From positions 1,589,001 through 1,653,000 of the forward strand of contig NC_092680.1 in the NCBI RefSeq assembly GCF_964355755.1: a stretch of 64,000 nucleotides of DNA, read 5' to 3'. The translations under genes were made by a program, and so were the position numbers. The DNA is from Antedon mediterranea (lineage: Eukaryota > Echinodermata > Crinoidea > Comatulida > Antedonidae). How positions within the stretch are numbered: position 1 is the stretch's first letter; every line of letters starts with the position of its first letter. Shown in pieces: positions 36,399-48,957 of this stretch. The notes beneath the pieces were generated by a model, which saw only the letters and a list, made by a program, of their open reading frames with translations, was not told where the DNA came from and searched no databases.

Positions 36399-38504
36399 CA
36401 AGAACACAAAGACAATAGGCAATGGAGAGTTGATACAGTCCTATAAATACGCCTACTCACACCCAACAAGAACGGCAAGACGTGATCACTTTAATGCATT
36501 GGGATCCATACTACAAATAATAGTCATTATGGAACCAATTGAAGCACATTGTGTCACCAAGTTGATAATAATTATTATATCATCTTTATTTTAGCCCCTT
36601 TTGAAGAATAATGTTTTTTTATCAGTAATTTGTGTAATTAATACACTTTGTACATTTGTGACTTAAATTGTTAGATATGCATGATGTTTGTTGAATAGTT
36701 TTATTGCACGTGATACGTGTAATAACCGTAAACATGCGTGTGATAATCGCGTGCGACAAGCCAATAAAGACAGAAACTGCGAATATGCTCTTTTAAGCAA
36801 TTGACTTGCAAAGTACTGATATATGCGCACAACTAGAATACGCACAACTTGAATACGCACAACATGACATTTTAATTCAGTACACATAATTTAAAATTAC
36901 ATAGCGTTTCATTAGGCGGTTATGTTGATTCATTTGTTGAAATAAATGTTTTCATAAAGAAATTGTGGATATAATTGTATGTGTTTTATTTTTTATTTGA
37001 TAACGTTTCCTTTGTTGGAAAGAACGGAAGCTTATGTCCTCGTGTTAATTAATCATAGCAACGGTAATTATAACAAGATTGTAAGGCAGACTTCATACGC
37101 ATGATGCGTAAGTAATAATATAGATGACTGCTGCATTGGTGGCGTTGTGCTATGTATGTCAGAGGGCAGCAGACTGTGAAAAACAAAATATTTGAGTGGA
37201 TTTATCTGTTTTGCCATCTTTTTTTTTTAAGTCAAAAGAAATTGTTTATACCATAAATATTTCCCTGATTTGAAACTCGGCTGGTTTATGCAAATGAGAT
37301 TTATTTGTTAAATATTTTGTACTAATTTCTGTATCTGTAGTATAAACCAAGGAGGTATAAAAATAATATTTATTTTTATACCTTCCTGGTAAAACTGTCT
37401 CAGAGTCCAAAAATTTACAAATTATATACTGTATAATAAATGAAAATAGTAACCGATTTATTCAACTACCAATAGCAACGTCACAGCACAGGAACGATCT
37501 GAAATAAACGTTATACACACAAAAACACATTAAATCGTGACGTGCGTTTAACTCGTGTTTCTTTTGTGCGCATGTGTGACAATTTTGTGTGGAAGTTGTC
37601 GTATTCGAGTACTCAACGAAAGTTCCCAATCGAATACGACAAATGAGTAAGATGTTAAAATTAAGACGTTCGACTCTCAAAAATCTAATACTTACACTTT
37701 CCTTTTGGGAAATGTAATCCTAGTCACAATCAATTACCTGAATTCATAAATAATTAAAAAAATGGAAAAATAAATCCTATAAAATGACTTGTGTTTATAG
37801 ATATAGACCTGATACTTTTGAAATGTCATTGTGATTAGGTCAAATTGACTAGCTGTCTGTGACCTCATTTCCGAACATGTGACTTAATCTACAAGTCAAC
37901 AGCGCCGATTTAAAATATTTGATAGGCTACGTACGAATAATCCCATAGTGCTTTGTGAAGTTGTATTTAGATTGGAAACTAGTGACTCTGTCGAGTATGA
38001 TGTTGGCACAGGTGTTATACCAAAGAATATATATCATTTGGTTATACGTGTTATAAAGCGTATGCTTTATATTATATTCATGTGGGGGAGAGCGTGAGGG
38101 TTGCGTAAGGTTCTCTAACTATTCGCCACGATAAGGCGAGATTTTCTAGAAGAAACCTTTGTCAACTAAGATAATACTATGACAATATTATAATAATATA
38201 CATATTTATGTATATAGATATGAAATTTTATAAATAAATTAGATTGAAACGGTAAACATACAGTATTAAAAAAACACAGATTCTATAATGCAATTATAAA
38301 GGAAAAATATAGGCCTACAGTCTGTTCATTGGAAAATATTTCAATCAACTTATCTGGAAATAACGGAAGACGACTTATTAATGAAAAATGAATCTGTAAA
38401 ACAAACGTTGTCGGATGTTTTCTGAGAATGTATTACTCACAACATTGTTCAGAAGACATTTTCTGCTGTAAGTCCATGATAAGTAATGTGACCAGATCAG
38501 TACG

Positions 38505-38597
38505 CGATGGGCCATTCTTACTGTCACTTGTGATTGGTCAACTAACTTGTTTTGCGCCTACGTCGTTGCGTTGCGTCCAAGTGTGAACCCAGCTTTA
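38505..38597. mobile_element. Partial MITE, 'AAGCTTGGTTCCCACTAG' family, copy 4
   Basis: Only the right half is recognisable: CACTTGTGATTGGTCAACTA, GTCGTTGCGTTGCGTCCAAG, ending TGTGAACCCAGCTTTA. Confidence 0.6.
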
Positions 38598-38960
38598 TAT
38601 AAAATACAGTAATAACACAATACACAATCATGTAATGATATACGCAATGCCAGCATTGTTTTTAATAAATTCTATTTTTGTCAAGTAGGCCTACTATCAC
38701 AATATTTTTTATAAATTCATGTACAAAATAAACTTGTTAGTCCAATTTCTTGAAAAAGTTTGTACAACATACAAAAAATCATATTTTTATAATCAACAAA
38801 AAGAAAAAATAAAGCTCGATTGACACTACAATATGATCAGAAATGTTTTTATCTAATGTTTTTCCCAAATTAACTACAGTATAAAAAAATACTCTAGTGA
38901 AAAAGTAGTGTGAAAAGAGCTTTACATTATGGAAAGTATAATATTTCTCTCTATTTTAAT

Positions 38961-41900
38961 TTACATAATTTGTGTGTAAACAGGGCCGAATTTTGTCCAT
39001 AGTAAGTATCCACCGCCAATAATAACAGAAAGTCCAATGGCAGCTGAAAACACAACGATTGTTATTGTTCCTGAAGATATTTTTTTATTGCCCACTTCTT
39101 GATCGTTCTCCTCTTCCAGAATTCTAGGAGTTGTCTGTTTTGGAAACATTATGTCCTTTTCATTGTTGTTATTATTATTGAAATTATTATTGAAATTATT
39201 ATTATTAACATTGTTAAATCTTCTACGTGTGACCACTACTGGTCTTGACGTTACATCAGTTCCTAAATATTCTTTACCAGTATTAGGTTGATCACTGCCG
39301 ATGTAAGGATTGTTAGGCGCGTTTCCAGCGCCTCCATTAGGTCTCTGTGCAACAGGAACTTCCATTCCAGGCCAACCAATGTTTGGTTTGGCTACGCCTG
39401 GGATACCATTAGCTCCATTGAAACCAGTACCAGCGTCACCTCTTCCTCGATCGCGGACTCCAGGGCCGCCACCTACTCCAGTACCACCACCTACTCCAGT
39501 ACCGCCACCGACACCCGTACCGCCACCTACTCCGGTGCCACCGCCTACTCCAGTGCCGCCGCCTACTTCAGTGCCGCCGCCTAATCCAGTACCTCCACCG
39601 ATTCCAGTACCGCCACCTACTCCAGTGCCGCCACCTACTCCAGTGCCGCCACCGAAACCATTACCACCACCTACTCCAGTGCCGCCACCGACTCCAGTGC
39701 CGCCACCTACTCCAGTGCCGCCACCTACTCCAGTGCCGCCACCTACTCCAGTGCCGCCACCTACTCCAGTGCCGCCACCTACTCCAGTGCCGCCGCCTAC
39801 TCCATTACCGCCGCCTACTCCAGTACCGCCACCGACTCCAGTACCGCCACCACCTACTCCAGTACCGCCACCTACTCCAGTACCACCACCGACTCCAGTA
39901 CCACCACCGCCTCCAGTACCTTCACTGACTCCGGTACCACCACCGACTCCGGTACCGCCGCCTACCCCAGCACCTCCACCTACCCCGGCACCTCCACCGA
40001 CTCCGGTACCGCCACCGAGTCCAGGGCCACTACCGCCTACACCAGTACCTCCTCCTCCACCAGTACCAACTACCCCTGGGCTTCCACCCCACACACTATT
40101 GCCGCCTCCAGTACCACCGCCTACACCAGCGCCTCCTCCGCCAACACCAGTACCACCTCCATTTCCTCCTGGACCACCTGCTCCACCATTTACACCAGTA
40201 CCGCCTCCACCACCTACACCAGTACCGCCTCCACCTACACCAGTACCGCCTCCACCTACGCCAGTACCGCCTCCACCTACACCAGTACCGCCTCCACCTA
40301 CTCCAGTACCGCCTCCACCTACGCCAGTACCGCCTCCACCTACGCCAGTACCGCCTCCACCTACGCCAGTACCGCCTCTACCTACGCCAGTACCGCCTCC
40401 ACCTAATCCAGTACCGCCTCCACCTACGCCAGTACCGCCTCTACCTACGCCAGTACCGACTCCACCTACGCCAGTACCGACTCCACCTACGCCAGTACCG
40501 CCTCCACCTACGCCAGTACCTCCTCCATCTACGCCAGTACCGACTCCAATTCCTGTCCCTCCGTGAAAGGCACTATCTATACTACTATATCCAGTAGGGC
40601 TATTTCCTTCAGCCATTCCAGGTGAATCTATGCCGTTTAATGGGGTTCCTGAGTCTTGTTCTGTTTCTGACGGTAATTCATTTTCTTGCATTACCAGATC
40701 TGATGATGAGTCCTCTCCAGAATTACTATCGGGTGGTCCTCCTGCCAGGTATGCGTTAACCTTTTTCTTGTAAATAACTTCTCCGTACAAGACACCTCTT
40801 TTGATCCTTAGTGCGTCATTACATTCTACGGCAACTGCAAAATAATGAAAATGTATTGAACAAAATTAGTATATGTTGTCCTATACTCAGTGTAGCTAAT
40901 AAACCTTTACATCTATTAAATGGGCGTGGGATTTTATAATGCGGTTATATTGATTCTATGATGATTGTCTATTATTGTAACCATTCTAAAGCATTGAGTC
41001 AATCCTGTCAAAAAAACGTGTGATAATGTGGAAGAAAAACGTGTGATAATGTGGAAGAAAAACGTGTGATAATGTGGAAGAATAACGTGTGATAATGTGG
41101 AAGAAAAACGTGTGATAATGTGGAAGAAAAACGTGTGATAATGTGGAAGAAAAACGTGTGATAATGTGGAAGAAAAACGTGTGATAATGTGGAAGAAAAA
41201 CGTGTGATAATGTGGAAGAAAAACGTGTGATAATGTGGAAGAATAACGTGTGTCTGATCTTATTGCACACACAATGACTGTGAACGAAACATAAAACATC
41301 TTCTTAAGCTCTGTTTACACTATCAATCTAATTTGACAAAAAAGTGTGATGTGCCCAAATATGGTAGTGATATGACATCATCATATCCATATATGGTCAC
41401 AACATTTTGTGTAACATAAAGTTTGATAGTGTAGACAGAGCTTACGGGTCTCTTCGTGTCGTACAGCTTCCGCCAAACGGCGCTCATTCGATCGTCTGTC
41501 CACAACGATAAACTACTCTACACCTAATACTCAATACTACTACTCATTGCCATGTAGAGTACCGTATGTTTGTATTCATGTGTTTGTTTCTCAAGATACA
41601 TAAAGTCGTACCTGTACGTTAGCCTATATGTAATATGATTACAGTTCAGATTATGATAAAATATGATAATTAAGTACAGGCTTGTATGATTCATTTCTGA
41701 ATCATATGACTTTAACAGTTCAATGGTTTTTCCAAAAAAGGAGAGATGTCCTTTATTCATTTCGTAATCTTCAATATAAGCATAATTTATATATAGATGT
41801 CGTTCTTCCTTTCTTATCGAATTACTGTGCCTGGCACGGAATTTATGTCAGATTTGGGGTCAATCCAATAAAGTTACAATGTATAATCCAACTTTATATC

Positions 41901-42281
41901 TTCCACCAAAGCATAAACCTCATTACTTTAACTATTATTTAAATTGTCATTGGCTTATTATTATTGATAATAGATTTTAAACATTTGAAATATTAGGATT
42001 TTTAAATAAGTAAAAATCATGTATAAATGTTACCAATAAATAAGATCACGTCTTAATCAATAAAAAGATAGACATGCACTAAATAAATATTTCTCTAATC
42101 TTAATATGAAACTTATCTTAATTGAAACTCATTGTTCCAAGGTAAAAGGATCAGGACTAAGATCGAACCAAGCACCTTGAAATTGATAACATATATTAAA
42201 CGCATATATATCGAATAACATTAAATTTTATAACTTACCGAGCAGTAAAAATGATAGTGTCCACAATATTTTCGACGCCAT
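38961..42281 (-). CDS. Gene E: Gly-rich repeat type I membrane protein, 638 aa (2 exons)
   Basis: Minus-strand exons are 42281-42239 and 40834-38961, phase-1 intron (CTCG|GTAAG; acceptor TTTTGCAG). Exon 1 gives MASKILWTLSFLLL; exon 2 adds VAVECND, completing a signal peptide. Next comes LRIKRGV, a furin-like R-x-K-R site, then an acidic Ser-rich stretch (SGEDSSSDLVMQENELPSE). About 360 residues follow of tandem GGGGTGVG heptads (N-terminal part) and GGTGVG hexads (C-terminal part). After these come an Asn-rich stretch (FNNNFNNNNNN), a charged stretch, a membrane helix at about 603-627 (TITIVVFSAAIGLSVIIGGG region) and an 11-residue tail. The repeats are 21- and 18-bp units in the DNA at 39465-40560. 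The plus strand is open over the repeats too, but lacks signal peptide, membrane helix and splice sites. A TATA-like TATATATTTA lies about 30 bp upstream of the ATG. Confidence 0.85.
39465..40560 (-). repeat. Coding minisatellite of gene E (18/21-bp units)
   Basis: On the plus strand the units read CCACCTACTCCAGTACCG (18 bp, roughly 39465-40020) and CCTCCACCTACGCCAGTACCG (21 bp, roughly 40200-40560), with a less regular stretch between. Most changes are synonymous (ACT/ACG/ACC, GTA/GTG), but unit number is likely to vary between alleles. The coding strand is strongly G-rich. Confidence 0.9.
41012..41252. repeat. 23-bp minisatellite, about 10.5 copies
   Basis: Unit AACGTGTGATAATGTGGAAGAAA repeated nearly without change; two units carry AATAACG instead of AAAAACG. 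The last partial unit runs into GTGTGTCTGATC. It lies in gene E intron 1. The units abut with no spacers and no CRISPR-like pattern. Confidence 0.95.
41305..41444. mobile_element. MITE, 'AAGCTCTGTCTACACTATCAAA' family, copy 4
   Basis: Complete copy of about 140 bp: TTAAGCTCTGTTTACACTATC at the left and GATAGTGTAGACAGAGCTTA at the right, interior CCCAAATATGGTAGTGATATGACATC. It lies in gene E intron 1, 50 bp from the minisatellite. Confidence 0.85.
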
Positions 42282-42307
42282 TTTCTTAAATCTGTGGCGT
42301 AGGTAAA

Positions 42308-42320
42308 TATATAGAAGGCA
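42308..42320 (-). promoter_or_regulatory. TATA-like element of gene E
   Basis: CTATATATTTACC on the minus strand, about 30-40 bp upstream of the start codon. If used, the 5' UTR would be very short. Confidence 0.35.
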
Positions 42321-45300
42321 ATGTTGGTTTAACAAAAGCCTGTAGAAAACTAAGTTAGTGATAAACTTTATATTGGTTGGTTATTAGTTTTAGTTAATCT
42401 TACGTCATAGTGCTGTCATCCGTGTCAGGAGGTTGATTCGTCATATCTGCTCGGTGCCTTTCGATACAATTTCCTATCTAATTATGCACTAGTTCAGCAG
42501 CACGACTGGAGGGAAGTTTCTGGTGACTGATATGACACAGGATACGCCGTATTAACCGTAAATCTCGATTGAGTTTATACAGGGTGCGTTCACATGGGCT
42601 CCCAAATTGTTTTAATCTTTAAATTATACTTTGTTAACTTAAATTACCAACACATCAAAGATCAAAGTCAGCCTAATGGCAAATACAGACATACGTAACT
42701 TAATTTACTCTTTAAATTGCATTAAACTGCATTTATTAAATATTTAAATCAAATGACCTGATTAGCAAAATTCGACGACTAGACGATAACTTATTTAAAA
42801 GGCTAAAAATAATATTTTAGATTTCAGGAAAAAATGACTTATGTGAAGCAAATTTTAAGATATTATAGTTATGAATTTTGATTAGATCAAGGTTAGGTCC
42901 GTCCATTCAATTACGATATATTTCTTGTTCTCATTTATTTAGTGTTATATAATAACATAATAGAAACATTCCGACTATTCTTCGCTAGTCCATTTAAATT
43001 CAATTTCTATTATTTCCAAAATCACATATCCATTACAATATTAAAACTGATGTTCTATGTTGATGCAAACATTGTAATTTGTTAATAAGAAAATATGACG
43101 TTTATAATATTATAGTAATACATTTGCATTAATAAATGTACCGCGAAAAAGAAAGTTCTGTCGTCGATTCTAAGAAAAATTTAACTGATATTCATATTTT
43201 CTTGTTGTTCAGGATGTAAGTACGGTATCTCAATCTCAACATTACTATATATTAAAATCTGTACTTTCTGTTTGCCGATTACATAAATGGTAAAAATGTA
43301 TATAAAGGGTAAATAATAATGAATATAAATATTCATTCATTTCGTAAAATCAATTTCAATAAATATAAACAGAACAAGATTACAAGCAATAAACTAGAAA
43401 CGTAAACTTAAACATTAAAAACTTGAAACAACAAATCAAGAAAACAGTTATGAAATTATTAGTAACATGATTACTGATTTTAAAGAAAACAAACAATAAA
43501 TGAAAAACTGAAAATAACATGTAACTAATTTAGTGACTAGCAGTATCTCCTAAGTTAAATAAAATTAAATTAGTAAGTGAGATAATTGTTTCCTGTTCAC
43601 CAAGAAACAATTTGTTTCAAGATTCACCAAAACGGTTTGTTTTACATTTAATGGATTTTAAAACCATATATGCAGTACTAAAGAACAAAACTTGTTTTTC
43701 TTTTTTGTTCGTTTGTGAGTTTGTCATTTTGATAGCAATAATACTAAAACATTACATTGTAAAAATAATTATACTAAACACCAGACTCTAGTATAAATCT
43801 ACATGTCCTAATTTTTTCCTAAGTATACATATTTTATTTTGGGTTAATTTAATTAAGAATAATTCTTTATTTTGAATCTATATTCATATATAAATCTAGT
43901 GATATAAGTTTACGCCTTTTATTTAGTACCTTTAGCATTTAATTTTTTTTAACAATAACTTGTTTGTCTTTTAATTGCCTAATGTTTAAAATACATTGTT
44001 TCGCTTTGGTACAGTAACTTATTGGTAAAGAAGTATGCTGATGAAGAAATGGAAGTAGTGGCATGGTCATAGATCACACTCACGTCATATTGCGAATTTT
44101 GGACAAAAAGTGTTTTGAGAGCGCTTTTGATTTAAACATTAGCGCGAGCCTATCTTTACCGCTGAGAATTGTATTGAGAAACCCGAAGACTTCACGCGAG
44201 CGAGGCGAACTGACTAAGAACATTATTACTATAGATTTTCACTTCATACACGCTTATTATTGAACAATAGTTAGTATAAATATCTGCTAGTTAATTAGAG
44301 ACATTCGATGTTACTAAGAATACTAAAGAAATTACTTATAATACAAATTTAAAAGATTTATAACGATTCTAGTTTAGGTAACATTCGCCCATTAACAATG
44401 AAAACAAACAAATCCTGCGTAGGAAATCGCGGAACTCTAAAAACTTTGTTTTAATATCACGCTAAAATTGTTTCCGAATTTTTAAATACATATTTGTAAA
44501 TATTATGTTAAATTTCAATATCTTTACTTTTAATCCTCAAAAAATCAAAATGTTGATATTTTTTAAAAGAATTTTATGATCATTTGAAATCGGGTATATT
44601 TACTATCGATCGCGCTCCGCCGGTGCCCGAGTAGGTGTGTACGCGTCGCTTTTGCAGGCTCTATTCCCAGTAGCGAGTTTCGGTCGCGCTAACATAAGCA
44701 ATGTTTTCTACATGTACATGCATTAGGGGTAAATTATGTTTAATTGTTTTTACCGCATAACAAAATTCCCAAATTTATTTCTTTTCTTGCCTAACCGTTT
44801 CTGTCACCCTAAAATCAAATGCTTTAACTGCATAATTTTAAGCGACAATAACATACAAATAGGCCTACTATAATTTGATCACTTCTGCGCAATACTTTAA
44901 AGTTGTTGTATACAATTATTTTAAGAATATAAATAAAAAAACACAGAAACTAATAAAATGGCAACTAATTGAAAAGTCAAACTCATTTATTTCATCAATT
45001 AAATATTTGAAAAAAATCAAATCAAGTAAGGTACTGCTGTGTAGGCCTTAAATATGATTACTGTATTTTTTTAGTTTTAATTTGTATAATGGCCTAGGCC
45101 TAATAATATAGTACTAACAACATGTTTATTTCTAAAGGCAAGTATAACAAACAGCTTTATTTATTTACCTTCAATATTAAATCTATGAGAAACCTCAATT
45201 ATGAGAATCATTTAAATTTCTGTCACCGTACATTTCATTATAATGAAAACCTTTAATTTAAAAGACATTTAATTAATAAGAGCTGGTCACATTTTTTTTA

Positions 45301-47416
45301 ATGTCAACATGCTGTCCATAAATAGCCGCTTTCTCAAGTGATGCAAATGTTTTCTGGAGTCAGATCCTATAAAAAATATAGAAATATAAAAAGTATGTTA
45401 ATTTAAATATGTATTTGAAAGATGGGCTAGAGGTATAGGCCTACTGCATGATAAATTAGGCTGAAAAACCTAGCATGTGGTCCTAGGCCTACTACAAGGC
45501 CTAGCTTGATGTTTTTTATCCCATAAAACGTTTGAATTTAATACAAGTACAAAATCTAATTTATATAGAGTTGTAAAGTGTGGTACATTCAGTACATTAA
45601 TTAAAATAAATGAGAATGGGGCCTAATATTAATAAATAAACATGTAAAAAAATTGGCCTAAACGACTACGTGTGTATCTTATACGCATTGATTAACACGC
45701 AGTACGCGTTGGACCATCAAGGCTAGGCCCAGCTTCGCACAAACCACCGTTATACATGTGATTTGTTTACCTATTTCAATCGCCATTTAAAAAATACCTG
45801 AAAATATCAACATGCCCATTTTTTGTCAAACGAATATTTACATTACATAGTAACTTTTTATTTAGTCAATCGTTTACTCAAAAATTGAGGAATTTTTTTA
45901 TGGTCTCGTAAAAATGTACAATATTATTATTGATAAAAACCGTATAAAATCTAACAAAAAGAAGAGCAAATTCAATGATTACCTGACACGATCATAACTG
46001 CTATCCTGTTCCAAAAACCAAGTCACATGCTTCTTCAACCCTTGCTTTAATTATTCTCATGAATTATTCATAAGGAACTATAATTTAAGGCTTTCAATTG
46101 GTTAAAAGAGTTTAACCCTATTAAAATTTTAAATTCACATCATTTCCGGGTGATGTTGTCGCGCTTCGATGAATCTCAGAAATCACAAATGACCGCTAGA
46201 GGGCTCACTACTTTTTGTCTAGTCTAAATGAATGTGAGATGTGTTTAAAATTAATACAATATTATAAACAGCAAAGTTTAGTTTAGAATCCCGCAGCTGT
46301 CTAATTTCCTACGAAAGAGACGAGCGAATGACAGATTGCAATAGCAGAAACACGATTACATTGACATTTTGAATATGAAGAGGAATATAACAAAAATTGA
46401 TTGACCTTTGACACAAAAGACAAAGAGGAAAAAGAAAGTTCTAAAGATGAAAGTAGAGGCAAAAAAACCAAACACTTTTGAATCTAGTTTCGTTAGATGT
46501 TTATACTTTCTGCTGTTCTTTGATAAGGAAAGATGAGATAGATTATGAAGGTTCATACAATACAGCATTTGATCTATATACTTAAATAGTCCCTACATGT
46601 TTAATAGTTATGTAATTTTAAGTGACTTTTTTCATTTGCTGTTTCCTTACTTTTTTTTATTAAATTCTTATTTAAAAATATAAATGTGATGGTCCATTGA
46701 ATTCAGATGTTATATCTTTTTTTTAGATTAAAAAAAATGATACCATAATATCTGGAATAGAATTAAGTCTGTAATATCCTGCAAATGTTACTAATACTAC
46801 TTCCTTCATGGTACAATTTAGCCAATAATATCTTAATATGCAGTCTAGTCTAATAATATTAATGTAGGATGTACGCGTATTTGTAAACTTTCAAACTTTG
46901 TTCCGTAGTACAGTACACACTCACACACACATCATACCACGTGCGACACGTGTAAATATCCGTGAAACATTCATTCTATAAATACCCCCTTGAATAAATT
47001 TTTATTGATACGAATTATGAGCTGGACAATCATCAGCCATTATATAATTATATTATTAGAATACTAGGCCTACACTTGTAAAAATGTATTATTTTAAATC
47101 CACACAAACCCATTATGGCTCTGAATCCACAGTTGCAACAGCGCCCCCATCGTTCAAAACGTTAAAACTTTGAATAAAATCTTATACCATTCAACTATTA
47201 AAGTACAAGTATAGTTCTATGTTAAATTTGCATTATAGCAAATTATACAGTTTCTATAACTTATCTAAAGTAATTACACATTTTCTCTTATAATTATGCA
47301 AAATTGACCCTTTTTGAAGTTAAAAAGTCTTAATTGTTCCTCTCTCTATGTAAATAATTAGGTGTTCCGACATTAATGGATACCCCAAATACTAATTATA
47401 ATACATTCAGCCACGG

Positions 47417-47520
47417 GAAAGAGATATCTATCTGTTTGTGTTAGTCATTCCTCATTCATTATTTGATCCAGAAAGAGATATCTGTTTGTGTTAGTCATTC
47501 CTCATATCATTATTTGATCC
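47417..47520. repeat. Two-copy tandem repeat of ~50 bp
   Basis: GAAAGAGATATCT.. CTGTTTGTGTTAGTCATTCC.. ATTATTTGATCCA occurs twice in a row with small indels. Confidence 0.8.
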
Positions 47521-47740
47521 AAAAATGGTTAATGTTTCAATTGTCTTTTTAAAAGACTATCATGAAAATAATACCTTTCCAAACTTTATTTATTAGTCCA
47601 TTAATAAAAGCCCTTTGCTAATTCCAAGTGAATTCAGATTTCATTATGGACAATTTAATTGGTCGCCACCAATGTTTTAAATCATGGAAACATTGAACAA
47701 ATCATTGAAATGTTGATCTTATTTTAGAGATTTTAATATG

Positions 47741-48033
47741 ACTCTACGCAACGCAAAGACGTACGCGCAAGTCAAGTAATTTTAACAATCAAAAGTGGAT
47801 TATCCGTCGCTTGCGATTGGTTATATTCTTGTGGTGGTGCGGGTGCACGTTTCCCTTAAGCTTGGTTCTCATTTAGACGAATTGACATTATGGCCAACTC
47901 AATTCGGATGGTAACGCTTCGTTATTGGTCCAATTACTTGCGGCTGGTTGAGTTCTTTCTTTACGTCCAAGCGGGAACCAATACACTACGTCCAAGTTGG
48001 GAACCAATACGCTAAGTTGGGGAACCAAGCTTA
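47741..48033. mobile_element. MITE, 'AAGCTTGGTTCCCACTAG' family, copy 5 (compound)
   Basis: A compound, partly rearranged copy. CTACGCAACGCAAAGACGTA near 47741 and GCTTGCGATTGGTTAT near 47810 are followed by a second start (TTAAGCTTGGTTCTCATTTAG, 47858) and three tandem right ends (GGGAACCAA blocks) finishing AACCAAGCTTA at 48033. Confidence 0.65.
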
Positions 48034-48957
48034 AAATCGATTCTGTAAAGTCCATCAGTAGGAAGACGAAGCTCTTTTAGAGTTGAACTCGATACAAATT
48101 TAGGAGCAATTAACCATTCATAATTGTTGCTGACGCCTACACACAAAAATGACTACAACACAAATGCAACGTTAAAGGTTTCGTTTATTAATAAATGTAA
48201 CCTTGTTAGTAATAAAGTGTTTCTCTTTTTTGACCGATAGATGAATGACTAACACACTTTCAAATGTGAATACTAGTCATTCATTTCCTGCATCCTGCTC
48301 TACCATTTCCACTTTTGCCAACTTTGCAAAAACAACTTTTCAAAAATATAATCTTAATTAAAAAAAGATAAACGCAAATAATCATATTAGTAATCTAATG
48401 TCATAAAATAAGGCACAAAATCCAAAAATATTAACAGATTAAAATCAGAATAAATGTATTCTAGTAGTATGTTGATAGAGATTATTGCATATACAATAAT
48501 ATCTGCACGTTTTTAAATATTTAAACATTAATAAATTACTAGAGCATCATATAGCATAGTTTATTTATATAACATAACACAACATTACTGTTGTTATTTT
48601 ATAATAGATTATAGACAGAGTTAGTATTATATAATTATTTATTAGCTGTCTTAGATACAGTGCAGCGTCTTTCTTGGTTACAATTTCTAGCCAAATTGAA
48701 CAAAATATCTGTTCAATTAAACATCGCAAATAGTATGCTACGTTACTTTTATATTTTTATTATAAAATACATACTGTTTTTTAAAGTTTTTTTGGTTCGT
48801 ACTATAGTATTATAAAAACCATAAGTTATTAATGCCACAAGCGTTTAGCCTCAGCAAATAGGCCAGCCTATTTGTAAACTTAATAATTAGACTAAAACAG
48901 TATTTTAAATTAGATTTTCGTGAATAAGTTTATAAAGTTTTTAGAGTTGAAATTGAT

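Larger units (their letters stand above)
36325..38960. other. Convergent intergenic region between genes D and E
   Basis: Transcription from D (plus) and E (minus) runs into this region. It holds a three-copy 14-15 bp tandem (about 36826-36865, CGCACAACTTGAATA-like) and part of a MITE (38505-38597). Chance frames on the minus strand (36663-36887, 37462-37680) have no supporting features. Confidence 0.4.
40835..42238 (-). other. Intron 1 of gene E
   Basis: Contains a 23-bp non-coding minisatellite (41012-41252) and a MITE (41305-41444). Open frames in the minisatellite are repeat artefacts. Confidence 0.65.
42282..48957. other. Long intergenic region between genes E and F
   Basis: About 6.7 kb without a supported coding gene. 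On the minus strand a possible non-coding exon pair exists: a segment ending at a donor near 45983 (GTGTCAG|GTAATC) and an acceptor near 45370 (TTTTTATAG|GATCTG), with an ETS-like TTCCGG and a CTCF-like CCGCTAGAGGGC (46193-46204) just upstream. This could be a spliced long non-coding RNA and is only weakly supported. Other contents: a two-copy ~50 bp direct repeat (47417-47520) and a MITE (47741-48033). Confidence 0.35.

Noticed and set aside
39310-40566. Plus-strand 418-codon Pro-rich (PPPTPV) open frame
   Set aside because: It is the antisense of the gene E repeat array. The minus strand has the signal peptide, splice sites and membrane helix; the plus frame has none of these.
41012-41252. 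CRISPR-like array
   Set aside because: Units are contiguous with no unique spacers, and the sequence is animal nuclear DNA. It is a minisatellite.
40934-41299. Two minus-strand frames with repeated FFHIITRFSSTLSH-like units
   Set aside because: They arise from the 23-bp minisatellite, which is not a multiple of three and so cycles through frames. They lie in the gene E intron.
44063-44263. 66-codon frame in a slightly GC-richer patch
   Set aside because: No homology, splice or signal features seen.
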